Assembly (NCBI GenBank): GCA_964549275.1
Contig: CAZJUP010000002.1
Span: 1-64,000, forward strand
Length of the DNA: 64,000 nt
Direction: 5' to 3'
Source: CAZJUP01 sp964549275
Lineage (GTDB): Bacteria > Fidelibacterota > Marinisomatia > Marinisomatales > TCS55
Shown: positions 33,275 to 42,064 of the stretch, in pieces
Layout of the letters: every line of letters begins with the position of its first letter
How positions within the stretch are numbered: the stretch's first letter is position 1
Made by a program: the position numbers and the translations under genes
The notes under the pieces: model-generated
Databases searched by the model: none
Told to the model about the DNA's origin: nothing
What the model saw: only the letters and a program-made list of their open reading frames with translations

Positions 33275-34240
33275 ATGAAGCCCATTATTCCTATCGGAAA
33301 ATTCAAAGAAGGGGACTCCATACAGGGGTTTTACCTTTGTATAGAGAAACACCTCCGCCATACCCGGGCCGGAGATTTATATCTGGACCTCATTCTAAAA
33401 GATAAAACGGGCCAGGTGTCGGCCAAAATATGGGATAAGGTTGCAGAATTTAATGACAAATTTTCATCCGGAGACCCTGTAGCGGTGAAAGGGGACGTGG
33501 ATTTCTTTATGGATCGCCCACAACTGGTGGTTAAACGGATTAACAAAGCCACAGTACAGCGGTATGCCCGTTATGGATTTGACCCCGGATTAATTGTTCC
33601 ATCAGCTGAGGAAGATCCTGCCATAATGTGGAAAGAACTTATGGGTTTAATTCGGGACATGAAAAACCGACACCTTAAATCTTTAGTAACCCAAATTTAC
33701 CGAAAAAATAAATCATTGCTCATGACCCATCCCGCCTCTGTTAAAATGCACCATAATTACCGGTCAGGATTTTTAGAGCACTGTTTATCCATGGGAAAGT
33801 CTGCCCGGTTATTGGCTCCCCACTATCAGGTAGACGGTGACTTGGTGTTGGCGGGCGTTCTTTTACATGATATAGGAAAATTGAAAGAAATTGAGTCAGA
33901 TTATGAAACAGACTTTACAGAAGAAGGCAATCTTATCGGTCATATTGTCTTAGGACGGGATATGGTCAAAGAGGCTGTAAAACAGATAAAAGCCTTTCCG
34001 GAAAAACTGGCCTCTCAACTGGAACATATCATATTATCCCACCAGGGTAAGTATGAATGGCAAAGCCCCAAAAAACCCGCCTTCAAAGAAGCCCTGCTTG
34101 TCCATCTTATAGATGTATTGGATTCCCAGATGAATATTATGGACATGGCTCTGTCTGAAGATCCTGAGCCGGGCGATTGGACAAACCGGCATAATTATTT
34201 CAGGATCCCTTTATATAAAGGCGAAAATGCATCTGAATAA
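33275..34240 (+). CDS. 3'-5' exoribonuclease YhaM-like, OB-fold and HD domain
   Basis: A 321-residue protein: N-terminal OB fold (about 10-90, DLYLDLILKDKTGQVSAKIWD) and a C-terminal HD phosphohydrolase domain (about 150-300) with the first metal His in HHNYRSGFLEHCLSM, the HD pair in LLHDIGKLKE, and HIILSHQGKYEW. This is the YhaM/CBF1 architecture, a Mn-dependent 3'-5' exonuclease on RNA and ssDNA. It overlaps the ECF S component by 14 bases. Function is from the family; nothing unusual. Confidence 0.88.
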   Translation: MKPIIPIGKFKEGDSIQGFYLCIEKHLRHTRAGDLYLDLILKDKTGQVSAKIWDKVAEFNDKFSSGDPVAVKGDVDFFMDRPQLVVKRINKATVQRYARYGFDPGLIVPSAEEDPAIMWKELMGLIRDMKNRHLKSLVTQIYRKNKSLLMTHPASVKMHHNYRSGFLEHCLSMGKSARLLAPHYQVDGDLVLAGVLLHDIGKLKEIESDYETDFTEEGNLIGHIVLGRDMVKEAVKQIKAFPEKLASQLEHIILSHQGKYEWQSPKKPAFKEALLVHLIDVLDSQMNIMDMALSEDPEPGDWTNRHNYFRIPLYKGENASE

Positions 34241-34748
34241 TCTGGTACGGGCTGCCATATTCTGTGCACTGGCAGTGGCGCTGGGTTATTCACTCATGCT
34301 GGTTCCCAATATTGAACTCATTACCGTCATTGTGTATCTTGCCGGGTTAACCTTAGGAGCAAAATGGGGAATGCTCGTTGGAGGGACGGCCATGTTTATT
34401 TTCTCCGGGTTAAACCCTTTGGGGTCAGGGTTAAGCATTCCGCCCCTGTTTATCGCACAGATATTGGCTATGCTCTTTATTGGCGCCGTGGGAGGATGGA
34501 TGAGACCCTTTTTTTTTGTATCCAAATATAACACCGTAAAATTAGGCTCCCTCGCTCTAACCGGCTTTTTGCTAACCCTGACCTATGATGGACTCACCCT
34601 GGCCAGCTTTCCATTAAGTGCTGGACTGGGAATGGCCGGTGTGACAGCTGCAGTTGTAAAAGGGATTGGATTTACACTTATTCATGAACTATCCAACGGG
34701 ATTATATTCATGGTTGCTGTTCCAAAAGTTGTGCAGAGACTGGTATAA
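34227..34748 (+). CDS. ECF transporter S component (substrate-binding membrane subunit)
   Basis: A 173-residue membrane protein with six hydrophobic helices, the S-component plan: an Ala-rich first helix (RAAIFCALAVALGYSL), then LGAKWGMLVGGTAMFIFSGLNP and a C-terminal helix with HELSNGIIFMVAVPKV. It delivers a vitamin or ion to a shared EcfAAT module, not seen in this window. The neighbourhood (an outer-membrane barrel 1 base downstream, then convergent BtuB/BtuG-like genes under a B12 riboswitch) makes cobalamin a reasonable guess, but it has no riboswitch of its own. Confidence 0.75.
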   Translation: MHLNNLVRAAIFCALAVALGYSLMLVPNIELITVIVYLAGLTLGAKWGMLVGGTAMFIFSGLNPLGSGLSIPPLFIAQILAMLFIGAVGGWMRPFFFVSKYNTVKLGSLALTGFLLTLTYDGLTLASFPLSAGLGMAGVTAAVVKGIGFTLIHELSNGIIFMVAVPKVVQRLV

Positions 34749-34749
34749 T

Positions 34750-36354
34750 ATGAAGATGAAACGGTGGATTTCAGGGTTGCTCTTTTCTGCTGGGCTTATG
34801 GGGCAAATTCTGATTCCCTTCGATTGGGCCGGCCAGAATGGGATGATGGTCGCAGGCGGTCAGGTATTGTATAACAGGGATTGGTTCTCCGGACCTTTAA
34901 TCTTCGATGGTACATTCACATCATTTCCGCTAAAATTCGGCACAAAAACCTATCATTTGTTTTCATTGTCTTCTTCGAATCAATCCATGAATAGACTATT
35001 GCAGGCTGATTCTGCTGAAGTTACAAGTTTTTTCGATTATCATCGGGGAGACTACCTTTATGACCAATTGGAAATCGGGGCTGGATTTTCATCCCATCAT
35101 CGCCGTTTTGATATTAACGGGTTTAAACGGAGTTATAGCGGTAACACGTTTCAGTACATTCACCCCGGGGGCGGGTTGGCCCCCATTCAACAATCGTATA
35201 GAATAGACTATAATTCTAAGAGTAAGTCGGGGGTATTAAACGCCGGGACAGGTCGGTTTATTACTCGAAGTGGGTTACCGGATTCCACATCAAATGGATC
35301 ACGGGATGATGATATTTTGACTTCGGGATTTTTGGCAGCCCGGGAGATGGGAAATTGGAAATTCAATATGAAGGGAGGCCAATTTTTACAGCAAAGAAAA
35401 ATACTTCATTCTGCACGGGTGGATTCTACCACCACCTTCTTAAGTCGAACCCACGCTGCAGGAAATATTCTTTGGAAAAATCGGGTTGGAATGGGTTTAA
35501 TCACAGATGCTCAATCCCTAACATCCGGTTCTATTTTTCGAGAATTAAACTGGCATACGATTTATGGAATGGTGATGTATGAACAGGTAGAGTTCAGTGG
35601 AGGATTGACGGCCCTATCATCAGGAAATGATGCTATTCGTCCCTTTTGGAAAGGACGGTATCACCGACCATGGGGAAAAGGTAATCTGACTTTGAAATTT
35701 GACCATTATTCACATCCGGAGCATCCCATACATTTCGAGATTGATGAACAAGATAATATTCACTTTTCAGAATATTCAAGGTTTGGGGCGGAGTTTGGAA
35801 GAAAAAGCGAAAAATGGGTTTGGAAAGCAGGGGTGTACCGGGGAAAAGAATCCTTAGGTAAGGGTGAGCTGAATGCGGATTATTTCTCCTTTAATACAGA
35901 AGGAGAATGGTGGTTTGCGGATGGATGGTCCATTCATGGAACCGTATTTACTCACAGAGAACCCTCTTCTTTTTTACCGGATATCGGGACAGTCACAACT
36001 GTAGGGCTCACAGGTTCGGCAGTTCTCTTTAAGCAAAATTTAAAATTAAATGCCCGGCTTTGGGGAACGGGATGGTTCAACCGAAAGTCTGTATACACGT
36101 TCAATATTCTCAATGAACTTCCATCTGATTCCCAAGGTGGGATCTCATTACCGAATCAGGGGTTCATAAATTTCAAAGCATTTGCAACCATTGGAAAGGT
36201 CGTCATCACTTATAGACTTATGAATCTCATGAATGCATCATCGGGAATATTCCCCGGATTGGGAGATAAATATATCTGGATTCAGCCAAACGATACTCTG
36301 CCACCCCTGGGCCGGCTCATGAGCTTTGGAGTGGCTTGGCAATTCGACAATTAA
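34750..36354 (+). CDS. Putative outer-membrane beta-barrel protein, unknown function
   Basis: A 534-residue exported protein. The ATG at 34750 is directly followed by a signal peptide (MKMKRWISGLLFSAGLMG); the frame is open upstream inside the S component, which I reject. The body is made of alternating aromatic/polar strands with Gly-rich turns, and it ends in SFGVAWQFDN, consistent with a barrel. No plug domain or TonB box is visible, so it is not a TonB receptor. It starts 1 base after the S component stop, so the two are probably one transport unit. Its stop codon abuts the stop of the opposing btuG-like gene with no spacer. Confidence 0.65.
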   Translation: MKMKRWISGLLFSAGLMGQILIPFDWAGQNGMMVAGGQVLYNRDWFSGPLIFDGTFTSFPLKFGTKTYHLFSLSSSNQSMNRLLQADSAEVTSFFDYHRGDYLYDQLEIGAGFSSHHRRFDINGFKRSYSGNTFQYIHPGGGLAPIQQSYRIDYNSKSKSGVLNAGTGRFITRSGLPDSTSNGSRDDDILTSGFLAAREMGNWKFNMKGGQFLQQRKILHSARVDSTTTFLSRTHAAGNILWKNRVGMGLITDAQSLTSGSIFRELNWHTIYGMVMYEQVEFSGGLTALSSGNDAIRPFWKGRYHRPWGKGNLTLKFDHYSHPEHPIHFEIDEQDNIHFSEYSRFGAEFGRKSEKWVWKAGVYRGKESLGKGELNADYFSFNTEGEWWFADGWSIHGTVFTHREPSSFLPDIGTVTTVGLTGSAVLFKQNLKLNARLWGTGWFNRKSVYTFNILNELPSDSQGGISLPNQGFINFKAFATIGKVVITYRLMNLMNASSGIFPGLGDKYIWIQPNDTLPPLGRLMSFGVAWQFDN

Positions 36355-37380
36355 TTATTTTTCATAAACAATAAAATCTCCTGGTATGGCCCCAACCGTA
36401 TAGGACTGGATCAAACCTCCACTCGTATCAAAAACCTTAACAATATCTGGTGCTGCATAGTCTGTGAGGCCGAAAATGATATAATCTCCAAAAGCTGAGG
36501 CGGAATATAAATCGGACTCATTCCCGATTTTTCCGAATTCATTTATAGATAAATCCTGATTTAGAGGAGCCAATCCGCCTTGATAAATTCGGTGAACAGT
36601 ATTATTGATAAGGACTAAGTCTGAACCAAAAGAAAAGGTTAGTCCATAATCCTTAGTTGTGACGGTTCCTGATACCAGGTCAATTCGACTTGTTCCGGCA
36701 TAGGTATTCCACTGGGAATCATAATACACACCTGCTGTATAGAGAGCATTATTGTGAATGATCATTTCACCAGGGCCCTGAATGACAGTGTAAGTTTGGG
36801 CAGGCGTGCCCGTAGAATTAAGTTTGACAATCCGGTTGGCGCTGCTCCAATCGGTATTCATGGTGATGCTCACATATAAATATCCATCATGTTCTAGGAT
36901 ACTCTCCGGTAAACCATCCAGCGAAATCGTGTCTTCGATGGCATAGGTGTCCAGATTGAAGACAACAATACCATTTAAATACCAACATGTAACATAGGCC
37001 TTTTGATTTAAGGATGCCATATATCGGGGACTGGCTCCAGGGAGCGCAATACTTTTTTCGTGAGAGAAGGATTCTCCACCCAGGTAAAAAACTTCCACGG
37101 AATGGCTGTTATTGTTTACAACAAAAAGTTTGTCTTCTTCCAAAGTAAGAGATTGGGCAATGTCTCCCATTGGCTTATTATATATATTTTTATATAAAGG
37201 CCCCGAAGCGATGGTGTCCTCCGGGTTTATGGACCATAAACTGGCATTGTTTTGCCCGTAGTTTCCTTCGCACAGGGCGAAAATATTTAGAGGCTTGACC
37301 TTGTCATCGTTTGACTGTTTCAAATCTTCACAACCCGGTAATATCATGAAAGTAATGGCCAGGAGTAAGAAGTTTTTCAT
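36355..37380 (-). CDS. BtuG-like beta-propeller lipoprotein (DUF5074/YncE-type)
   Basis: A 341-residue lipoprotein: signal with lipobox LPG-C (about residue 16), then propeller-type repeats such as HSVEVFYLGG, YVTCWYLNGIVVFNLDTYAIEDTISL, and DIVKVFDTSGGL. In Bacteroidota, surface propeller lipoproteins of this type (BtuG) bind B12 and pass it to BtuB. Here the gene overlaps the 3' end of a BtuB-like receptor by 4 bases and shares its riboswitch, so the same role is inferred. B12-contacting residues were not checked. Confidence 0.78.
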   Translation of the reverse strand: MKNFLLLAITFMILPGCEDLKQSNDDKVKPLNIFALCEGNYGQNNASLWSINPEDTIASGPLYKNIYNKPMGDIAQSLTLEEDKLFVVNNNSHSVEVFYLGGESFSHEKSIALPGASPRYMASLNQKAYVTCWYLNGIVVFNLDTYAIEDTISLDGLPESILEHDGYLYVSITMNTDWSSANRIVKLNSTGTPAQTYTVIQGPGEMIIHNNALYTAGVYYDSQWNTYAGTSRIDLVSGTVTTKDYGLTFSFGSDLVLINNTVHRIYQGGLAPLNQDLSINEFGKIGNESDLYSASAFGDYIIFGLTDYAAPDIVKVFDTSGGLIQSYTVGAIPGDFIVYEK

Positions 37381-39380
37381 GTGTTTTTTCCTTTTGGTTT
37401 GTAAGTGAGAGTAGCCTGAACGGTTCTCCCGGGTTCAGGATATCCATTTATTGTCATATAGGATTGATTAAACAAATTGTTAATATCTAGAGTGAATGAA
37501 ATGTTTGGCATGCCGGGAATCTTTCGGTTGAGAGTGAACCCGGTCAATTCGTAGGCGGGAAGGGTGATATCTTTCGGCCAGTCATACAGCACAATCCGGT
37601 TTCCTGTATAAGAAATATATAGAGCCCAAAACCCCCATAGATTGTGCTGTAAAACCTGGAAAAATCCCGTGGAATTCGGTGCATACCGGAGGGGTTTGTT
37701 TTCAGTTAAATCTTTAGTTCTGATGATACTGTATGTTGCCTCATAAGTTAAGTTGCCGGAATGACCTTTTGTTGAAATGGAGAGAGAGTTTCGCTTAGAT
37801 TTGGAGATATTTATTGGCTGCCAAAAGGTGTCTCCAGGCAACCACTGAATTAACCCTTTGCTGAATTTTTGCCCATAGGATAGGGAAAGGAGTTGGGATG
37901 TTGAAAATGTCTGATTCCATTCCACTCGTGCGAATGTGGTTCTTTCCGGTTCCAAAAAGGGATTGCCTCCCGGGGTCCAAAATAAATCATTAAAAGTCGG
38001 TTTTCTAAATCCATTACCCCCTGATATAACCAATCTTGTTTTCTGAGTTGGAGACCACAGGCATTGACCATGCCAGGTTGTGACAGGCTGATGGGCACGG
38101 TCTTTATCGGTCCGAAATCCAACTGAAAAACTCAGGGGATTGATTAATGAAAATCGTGATTGGTGCATAAAGGCAATTCCGTCTCTTGAGTGGGTATCTG
38201 TATCTGTACTGTGAATTGCATTTCGTGATAGATTTATTCCTGATTCTGTTTCAAAATCTACGTTGGGCTGCCATTTCCATACCGATTTCATGTGAAATTG
38301 TTCTAATACATGGCGGCTATCAATGGCATAAATGGGATTGGTGTAGGATTCATTGCTTTTTCGGGAGGATAGAGAGAAAAAGAATCGATGAGTCCGGAAA
38401 AACCAACCAGCTCGAATGCCGGAAAGGTGCAGCGTATCATTTCTTCTTGCGGATGAAGTGGGAGAGTGAATAAGTCCAGGAACCCCTCGTTGTTGTAATG
38501 ATTTCAAGATGAATGCAGATAAAAATCCGGAGTTTCCTATTAATCGCCTTGAAGAGGCCATAATAAATTTTTGTATGAAATCATTATTTTCCATTCTGGT
38601 ATTTTTTCCATCTTTCTTTACGATGAAATCTCCGGAGTAATCCGTATATCCTCCCCTAAGTTCTGTTTGCCATTGTTGAATTTGTTTCCAGGTTTGAATT
38701 CCCAGAGATTGTTTTTCGAAGCTGCCGTATGAATAGGCAATTTTATTCCCGGAGACAGGGCTTTGAATCTGAAAGGCACCATCCACAGCGCCGGAGCCAA
38801 AGGACAATGCCGGAGTTTTGGAGAGGGACATGTTTCCCAATAGAAATGATGGAATTTGGGATAGATCCGTTTCTCCATTTTGTGAACTGGTCAGGTCTAT
38901 TCCCTCGAATAATACTTTTGTATGGGTAGCCGGTCCTCCATCTGTACTCAGCGTTGCTATACCTCCCGGTCCGCCATAAGTGCGAAGTGATAACCCGGGT
39001 ATCCGTGAAGCAAGAGAAGAAAGCTCCGGATGAGGTGTCAGACTCATAGATCCTGTTGGATTCTGGGAAATCTTCCTTGCGGGAATTTCATCAAATTGCA
39101 CAGGATTTGGACGGAGAACCATATTGAGTGATTTACTATCGTCAACTTGGCGAGCAGTTTTATGATAACCGTATCGGTAAAAAGTCAGAGAATCGTTCGG
39201 GTCTTCGCAGTTAATTCGGAAATGTCCCCATTCATCGGTGAGTGTCCAATGACCCGTTTTGACTGAGAGAACGATAACATCTTCCAACGGTCGGTTCAGT
39301 GAGGATTTAACATTGCCCTGTATTTCCGCTCTTGCAGACAATAGGCTAAGTCCAGCGAAGATGCAGACAGCTTTATACAC
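37377..39380 (-). CDS. btuB: TonB-dependent receptor, BtuB-like cobalamin importer
   Basis: A 667-residue outer-membrane receptor. Signal peptide (MYKAVCIFAGLSLLSARA), a CarboxypepD_reg-like domain (EIQGNVKSSLNRPLEDVIVLS), plug (about 115-205, with LSTDGGPATHTKVLFEGIDL) and a barrel ending in QATLTYKPKGKNT. A cobalamin riboswitch with a terminator lies directly upstream, which is the main reason for BtuB. The GTG start abuts the terminator's U-run with no visible Shine-Dalgarno sequence. A 4-base overlap links it to the BtuG-like gene. Confidence 0.87.
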   Translation of the reverse strand: MYKAVCIFAGLSLLSARAEIQGNVKSSLNRPLEDVIVLSVKTGHWTLTDEWGHFRINCEDPNDSLTFYRYGYHKTARQVDDSKSLNMVLRPNPVQFDEIPARKISQNPTGSMSLTPHPELSSLASRIPGLSLRTYGGPGGIATLSTDGGPATHTKVLFEGIDLTSSQNGETDLSQIPSFLLGNMSLSKTPALSFGSGAVDGAFQIQSPVSGNKIAYSYGSFEKQSLGIQTWKQIQQWQTELRGGYTDYSGDFIVKKDGKNTRMENNDFIQKFIMASSRRLIGNSGFLSAFILKSLQQRGVPGLIHSPTSSARRNDTLHLSGIRAGWFFRTHRFFFSLSSRKSNESYTNPIYAIDSRHVLEQFHMKSVWKWQPNVDFETESGINLSRNAIHSTDTDTHSRDGIAFMHQSRFSLINPLSFSVGFRTDKDRAHQPVTTWHGQCLWSPTQKTRLVISGGNGFRKPTFNDLFWTPGGNPFLEPERTTFARVEWNQTFSTSQLLSLSYGQKFSKGLIQWLPGDTFWQPINISKSKRNSLSISTKGHSGNLTYEATYSIIRTKDLTENKPLRYAPNSTGFFQVLQHNLWGFWALYISYTGNRIVLYDWPKDITLPAYELTGFTLNRKIPGMPNISFTLDINNLFNQSYMTINGYPEPGRTVQATLTYKPKGKNT

Positions 39381-39405
39381 AAAAAATCCCGGTGAATACC
39401 CGGGA
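39381..39405 (-). terminator. Riboswitch terminator abutting the btuB start
   Basis: Read on the minus strand, TCCCGG-GTATTCA-CCGGGA is followed by TTTTTT, and then directly by the GTG of btuB. It is the likely expression platform of the B12 riboswitch; it could equally hide the initiation site. Confidence 0.7.
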
Positions 39406-39449
39406 AATAAAGTGCGCGTACGATAGGGTTAAATATTTGGTTTTAAACC

Positions 39450-39645
39450 GTATCATGACCTTTATCCCGAAAGTCAGTGGATACACCCTTTTGCCCAGGT
39501 CTCCTGACTTACGCTTCCCCGTGGATATACCGCCTTCTCCCGAATTTTGGAATGGCATTTGGCAATCCTCAGCGCTTACAGTAGCGGGAACTGTGTCCGA
39601 TTTTCACGAGCTTCCCTGCCGCAATGGATGTAAATGAACCCTTGA
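39450..39645 (-). ncRNA. Cobalamin (B12) riboswitch upstream of btuB
   Basis: Minus-strand elements match the class in order: GGGAAGCTCGTGAAAATCGG and CAGTTCCCGCTACTGTAA (39576-39616), GCCATT-type segment near 39555, then the B12 box AGTCAGGAGACCTGGGC (39493-39509), preceded by GGGGAAGCGTA. The 375-base gap between btuB and the next gene holds only this and its terminator. With B12 bound, btuB and the btuG-like gene should be shut off. Confidence 0.92.
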
Positions 39646-39755
39646 ATTTAGGCAGAACAATAAAACAGAAAAGAAATAAATATCACTTAAGGTGTTTTCA
39701 CATACTGTTTTAAGGAAGAGAACCCTAAATTCGTCGACGATTTTAGATAAATATA

Positions 39756-40544
39756 ATGACGACTTACTTTACAATTACAGTTAGTGTGGCCAATATTTTT
39801 CGTAAAGGGGATTTTGATTCACCTGTTGTTACGCAGGGATTAATGGGAGAGTCTTGCCCCATATTAGGTGAAAATGAAAAATGGGTCTATATCCGCCAAC
39901 AAGACGGGTATGAAGGATGGATAAACCGATCTTACGGGGTAAGTTCGGAAAAGATATATCCTGCGGTGGTTTATTGTGATGATTTATTTGGAATGGTTTA
40001 TACCAATCCGGAATTAACCTTGCCCATGCAGGACTTAACTTACGGAGACAAACTGCAAGCTAAAAAAACAGGAGAAATCTGGTGCGTGACATTGCCGGAT
40101 GGTCGTCTTGGATGGACTAAGAACAAATTCAGGAAAAACCCCCGGCCCCCTCATCGGGAAACTCTCGTGAAAATAGGGCAGAAGTTTTTGGGTGTTCAAT
40201 ACCTTTGGGGAGGGAAATCTCCCAAAGGATTTGATTGCTCGGGACTGGTCCAAACTATTTTTCATGCCGTGGGAGTGAGTCTTCCCAGAGATTCCCAAGA
40301 GCAATCAAAATTTTTTATTTCTCATATCATAGACAGGAAAAAGACCTTACCGGGAGACCTGCATTTTTTTGGGCAAAATGACCAGGTAAGCCATGTGGCT
40401 ATTTCCACTGGAGGCAACCGGTTTTTACACTGTCAGGGGTGGGTGAAAGAAGAATCGCTGGACAAAAAAAGTACAAATTTTAATGACGCACTGTTTTCAT
40501 CACTTATGCATACTGTCTCAACAGGAATCGTTTTAAATTCTTAG
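39756..40544 (+). CDS. NlpC/P60 (C40) cell-wall peptidase with SH3 domains
   Basis: A 262-residue peptidase resembling YkfC-type dipeptidyl-peptidase VI. Two SH3-like segments (about 8-115; GYEGWINRSYG, GRLGWTKNKFRK) precede the catalytic domain with nucleophile Cys in FDCSGLVQTIF (about 163), His in VSHVAIS and the third residue in FLHCQGW. It should cleave murein peptides (D-Glu to diamino acid). No signal peptide is seen, so a cytosolic recycling role is likely. It lies 2 bases upstream of the HNH gene and begins the housekeeping run. Confidence 0.87.
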   Translation: MTTYFTITVSVANIFRKGDFDSPVVTQGLMGESCPILGENEKWVYIRQQDGYEGWINRSYGVSSEKIYPAVVYCDDLFGMVYTNPELTLPMQDLTYGDKLQAKKTGEIWCVTLPDGRLGWTKNKFRKNPRPPHRETLVKIGQKFLGVQYLWGGKSPKGFDCSGLVQTIFHAVGVSLPRDSQEQSKFFISHIIDRKKTLPGDLHFFGQNDQVSHVAISTGGNRFLHCQGWVKEESLDKKSTNFNDALFSSLMHTVSTGIVLNS

Positions 40545-40546
40545 CT

Positions 40547-41083
40547 ATGTTTCATACCTCAAAAAACGGTACACTCCTGAATCGAGCCGTATTGGTGCTG
40601 AATACCAATTATGCTCCTCTAACGATTTGTTCGGCCAAGAGAGCAATAATACTCTATTATTCTGAGAAAGTGGACATCTTGGAATCTTACGAACAAGTTG
40701 TTCATTCGCCATCTGTGTCCTTGAATGTCCCCAGCGTTATAAAATTAAAATCCTTTGTGAAATACAACTCCATGACTGTAGTCCTAAACCGTCGAAATAT
40801 TTTTATTCGTGACCGACATCAATGTCAGTATTGTGAAACGGTTGAAGGGCCTTTAACCCTAGACCATGTTATCCCAAAGGAAAGGGGTGGAGGGGACAAT
40901 TGGGATAATCTTGTTATTGCCTGTCAGCCCTGCAATCGGAAAAAAGGTAATCGAACACCGGAAGAAGCAGGGTTAAAACTGAAAAGAATGCCTAAAAAGC
41001 CGAACCGGATTCATTACTTTCAACAATTCATTTATGATGAACAGGGACCTTGGCGGCCATTTTTGTTTATGGAACCCTTTTAA
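40547..41083 (+). CDS. HNH endonuclease family protein
   Basis: A 178-residue protein with a compact HNH nuclease fold at about 85-145: zinc cysteines in CQYC and CQPC, and the catalytic motif LDHVIPKERGGGDNWDNLV. The N-terminal half (VLVLNTNYAPLTICSAKRAI) is shared with the widely conserved, uncharacterised HNH proteins of Bacteroidota and cyanobacteria, which are chromosomal, not phage-linked. It sits between a peptidase and trpS with tight spacing. Its role is unknown. Confidence 0.87.
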   Translation: MFHTSKNGTLLNRAVLVLNTNYAPLTICSAKRAIILYYSEKVDILESYEQVVHSPSVSLNVPSVIKLKSFVKYNSMTVVLNRRNIFIRDRHQCQYCETVEGPLTLDHVIPKERGGGDNWDNLVIACQPCNRKKGNRTPEEAGLKLKRMPKKPNRIHYFQQFIYDEQGPWRPFLFMEPF

Positions 41084-41092
41084 GGAAAAATC

Positions 41093-42064
41093 ATGGCCAG
41101 AGTTTTAAGTGGAATTCAACCTTCAGGCAATTTGCATTTGGGAAATTATTTTGGGATGATGTCCCGAATGATCCAGTATCAGGAAAAAAATGAGCTGTTT
41201 GCCTTTATTGCTAATTATCATGCCTTGACCTCTATTCAAAACAGGGAAAAAGTGGTAGCAGGAACCTTAGAAGCTGCGGCTGATTTTCTCGCCTTGGGGT
41301 TAGACCCGGAAAAATCAACATTTTGGATTCAATCGGATTTACCACAGGTAACGGAATTGACCTGGATTCTTTCAAATGTGGTAGGAGTTGGAATGCTCGA
41401 GAGAGCGACATCCTTCAAAGATAAGGTTGCCCGGGGAATTACACCTAATGTGGGATTATTTTCATACCCCGTCCTTATGGCTTGTGATATTCTTTTATTT
41501 GGAAGCAACATTGTTCCGGTGGGTAAAGATCAAAAACAGCACTTGGAAATGACTAGGGATTTTGCCATCAAGTTTAACCAAACTTATGGAGAAGTGTTTG
41601 TGGTCCCAAAACCTGATATTGAAAAAATAAACCAACTTGTTCCGGGAATTGATGGTCAAAAAATGAGCAAGTCTTATGGAAATACAATTCCCATTTTTGG
41701 TGAAGAGAAAATATTAAAAAAACAGATAATGTCGATTGTTACTGATTCTAAGGGAATTGATGAACCAAAGGATACAGATACACCCCTGTTTCAACTGTTC
41801 ACCCTTTTTTTGGGTAAAGAAGAAATAAAAGAATTAAAGGACCGATTTACATCACCAGGTCTGCGGTATGGAGACGTTAAAAAAGAATTATTTGAAACGG
41901 TGATTTCATATTTTAAACCATATCGTGAAAAAAGAGAGCATCTCTTAAACCATAAAGATCATTTGGCCGAGATATTAAAAAGAGGAGCCGAAAAAGCTGC
42001 ATTAGTGGCAGAAGGATTCCTTTCCAAAGCCAGAGAAGCTACGGGGTTGAATTATTTATCCTGA
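41093..42064 (+). CDS. trpS: Tryptophanyl-tRNA synthetase
   Basis: A 323-residue class Ic synthetase charging tRNA-Trp. The HIGH motif variant is PSGNLHLGNYFG (about 10-21), the KMSKS loop is at about 195 (GQKMSKSYGNT), and the Trp pocket includes VGKDQKQHLEMTRD. Normal bacterial length. The ATG has AAGGAAA upstream; the last base of its stop overlaps the scpA ATG. Confidence 0.96.
   Translation: MARVLSGIQPSGNLHLGNYFGMMSRMIQYQEKNELFAFIANYHALTSIQNREKVVAGTLEAAADFLALGLDPEKSTFWIQSDLPQVTELTWILSNVVGVGMLERATSFKDKVARGITPNVGLFSYPVLMACDILLFGSNIVPVGKDQKQHLEMTRDFAIKFNQTYGEVFVVPKPDIEKINQLVPGIDGQKMSKSYGNTIPIFGEEKILKKQIMSIVTDSKGIDEPKDTDTPLFQLFTLFLGKEEIKELKDRFTSPGLRYGDVKKELFETVISYFKPYREKREHLLNHKDHLAEILKRGAEKAALVAEGFLSKAREATGLNYLS

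Noticed and set aside
38186..38473. Plus-strand ORFs opposite btuB
   Set aside because: Antisense to the receptor barrel; no ribosome-binding sites or domains.
39373..39558. Short minus-strand ORF ahead of btuB as a leader peptide
   Set aside because: It lies over the B12 riboswitch, whose structural motifs explain the sequence conservation; no coding signal beyond openness.
40547..41083. HNH gene as a phage or intron-borne homing nuclease
   Set aside because: Sits in a tight housekeeping run, belongs to the widely conserved chromosomal HNH type, and no intron or phage genes adjoin it.
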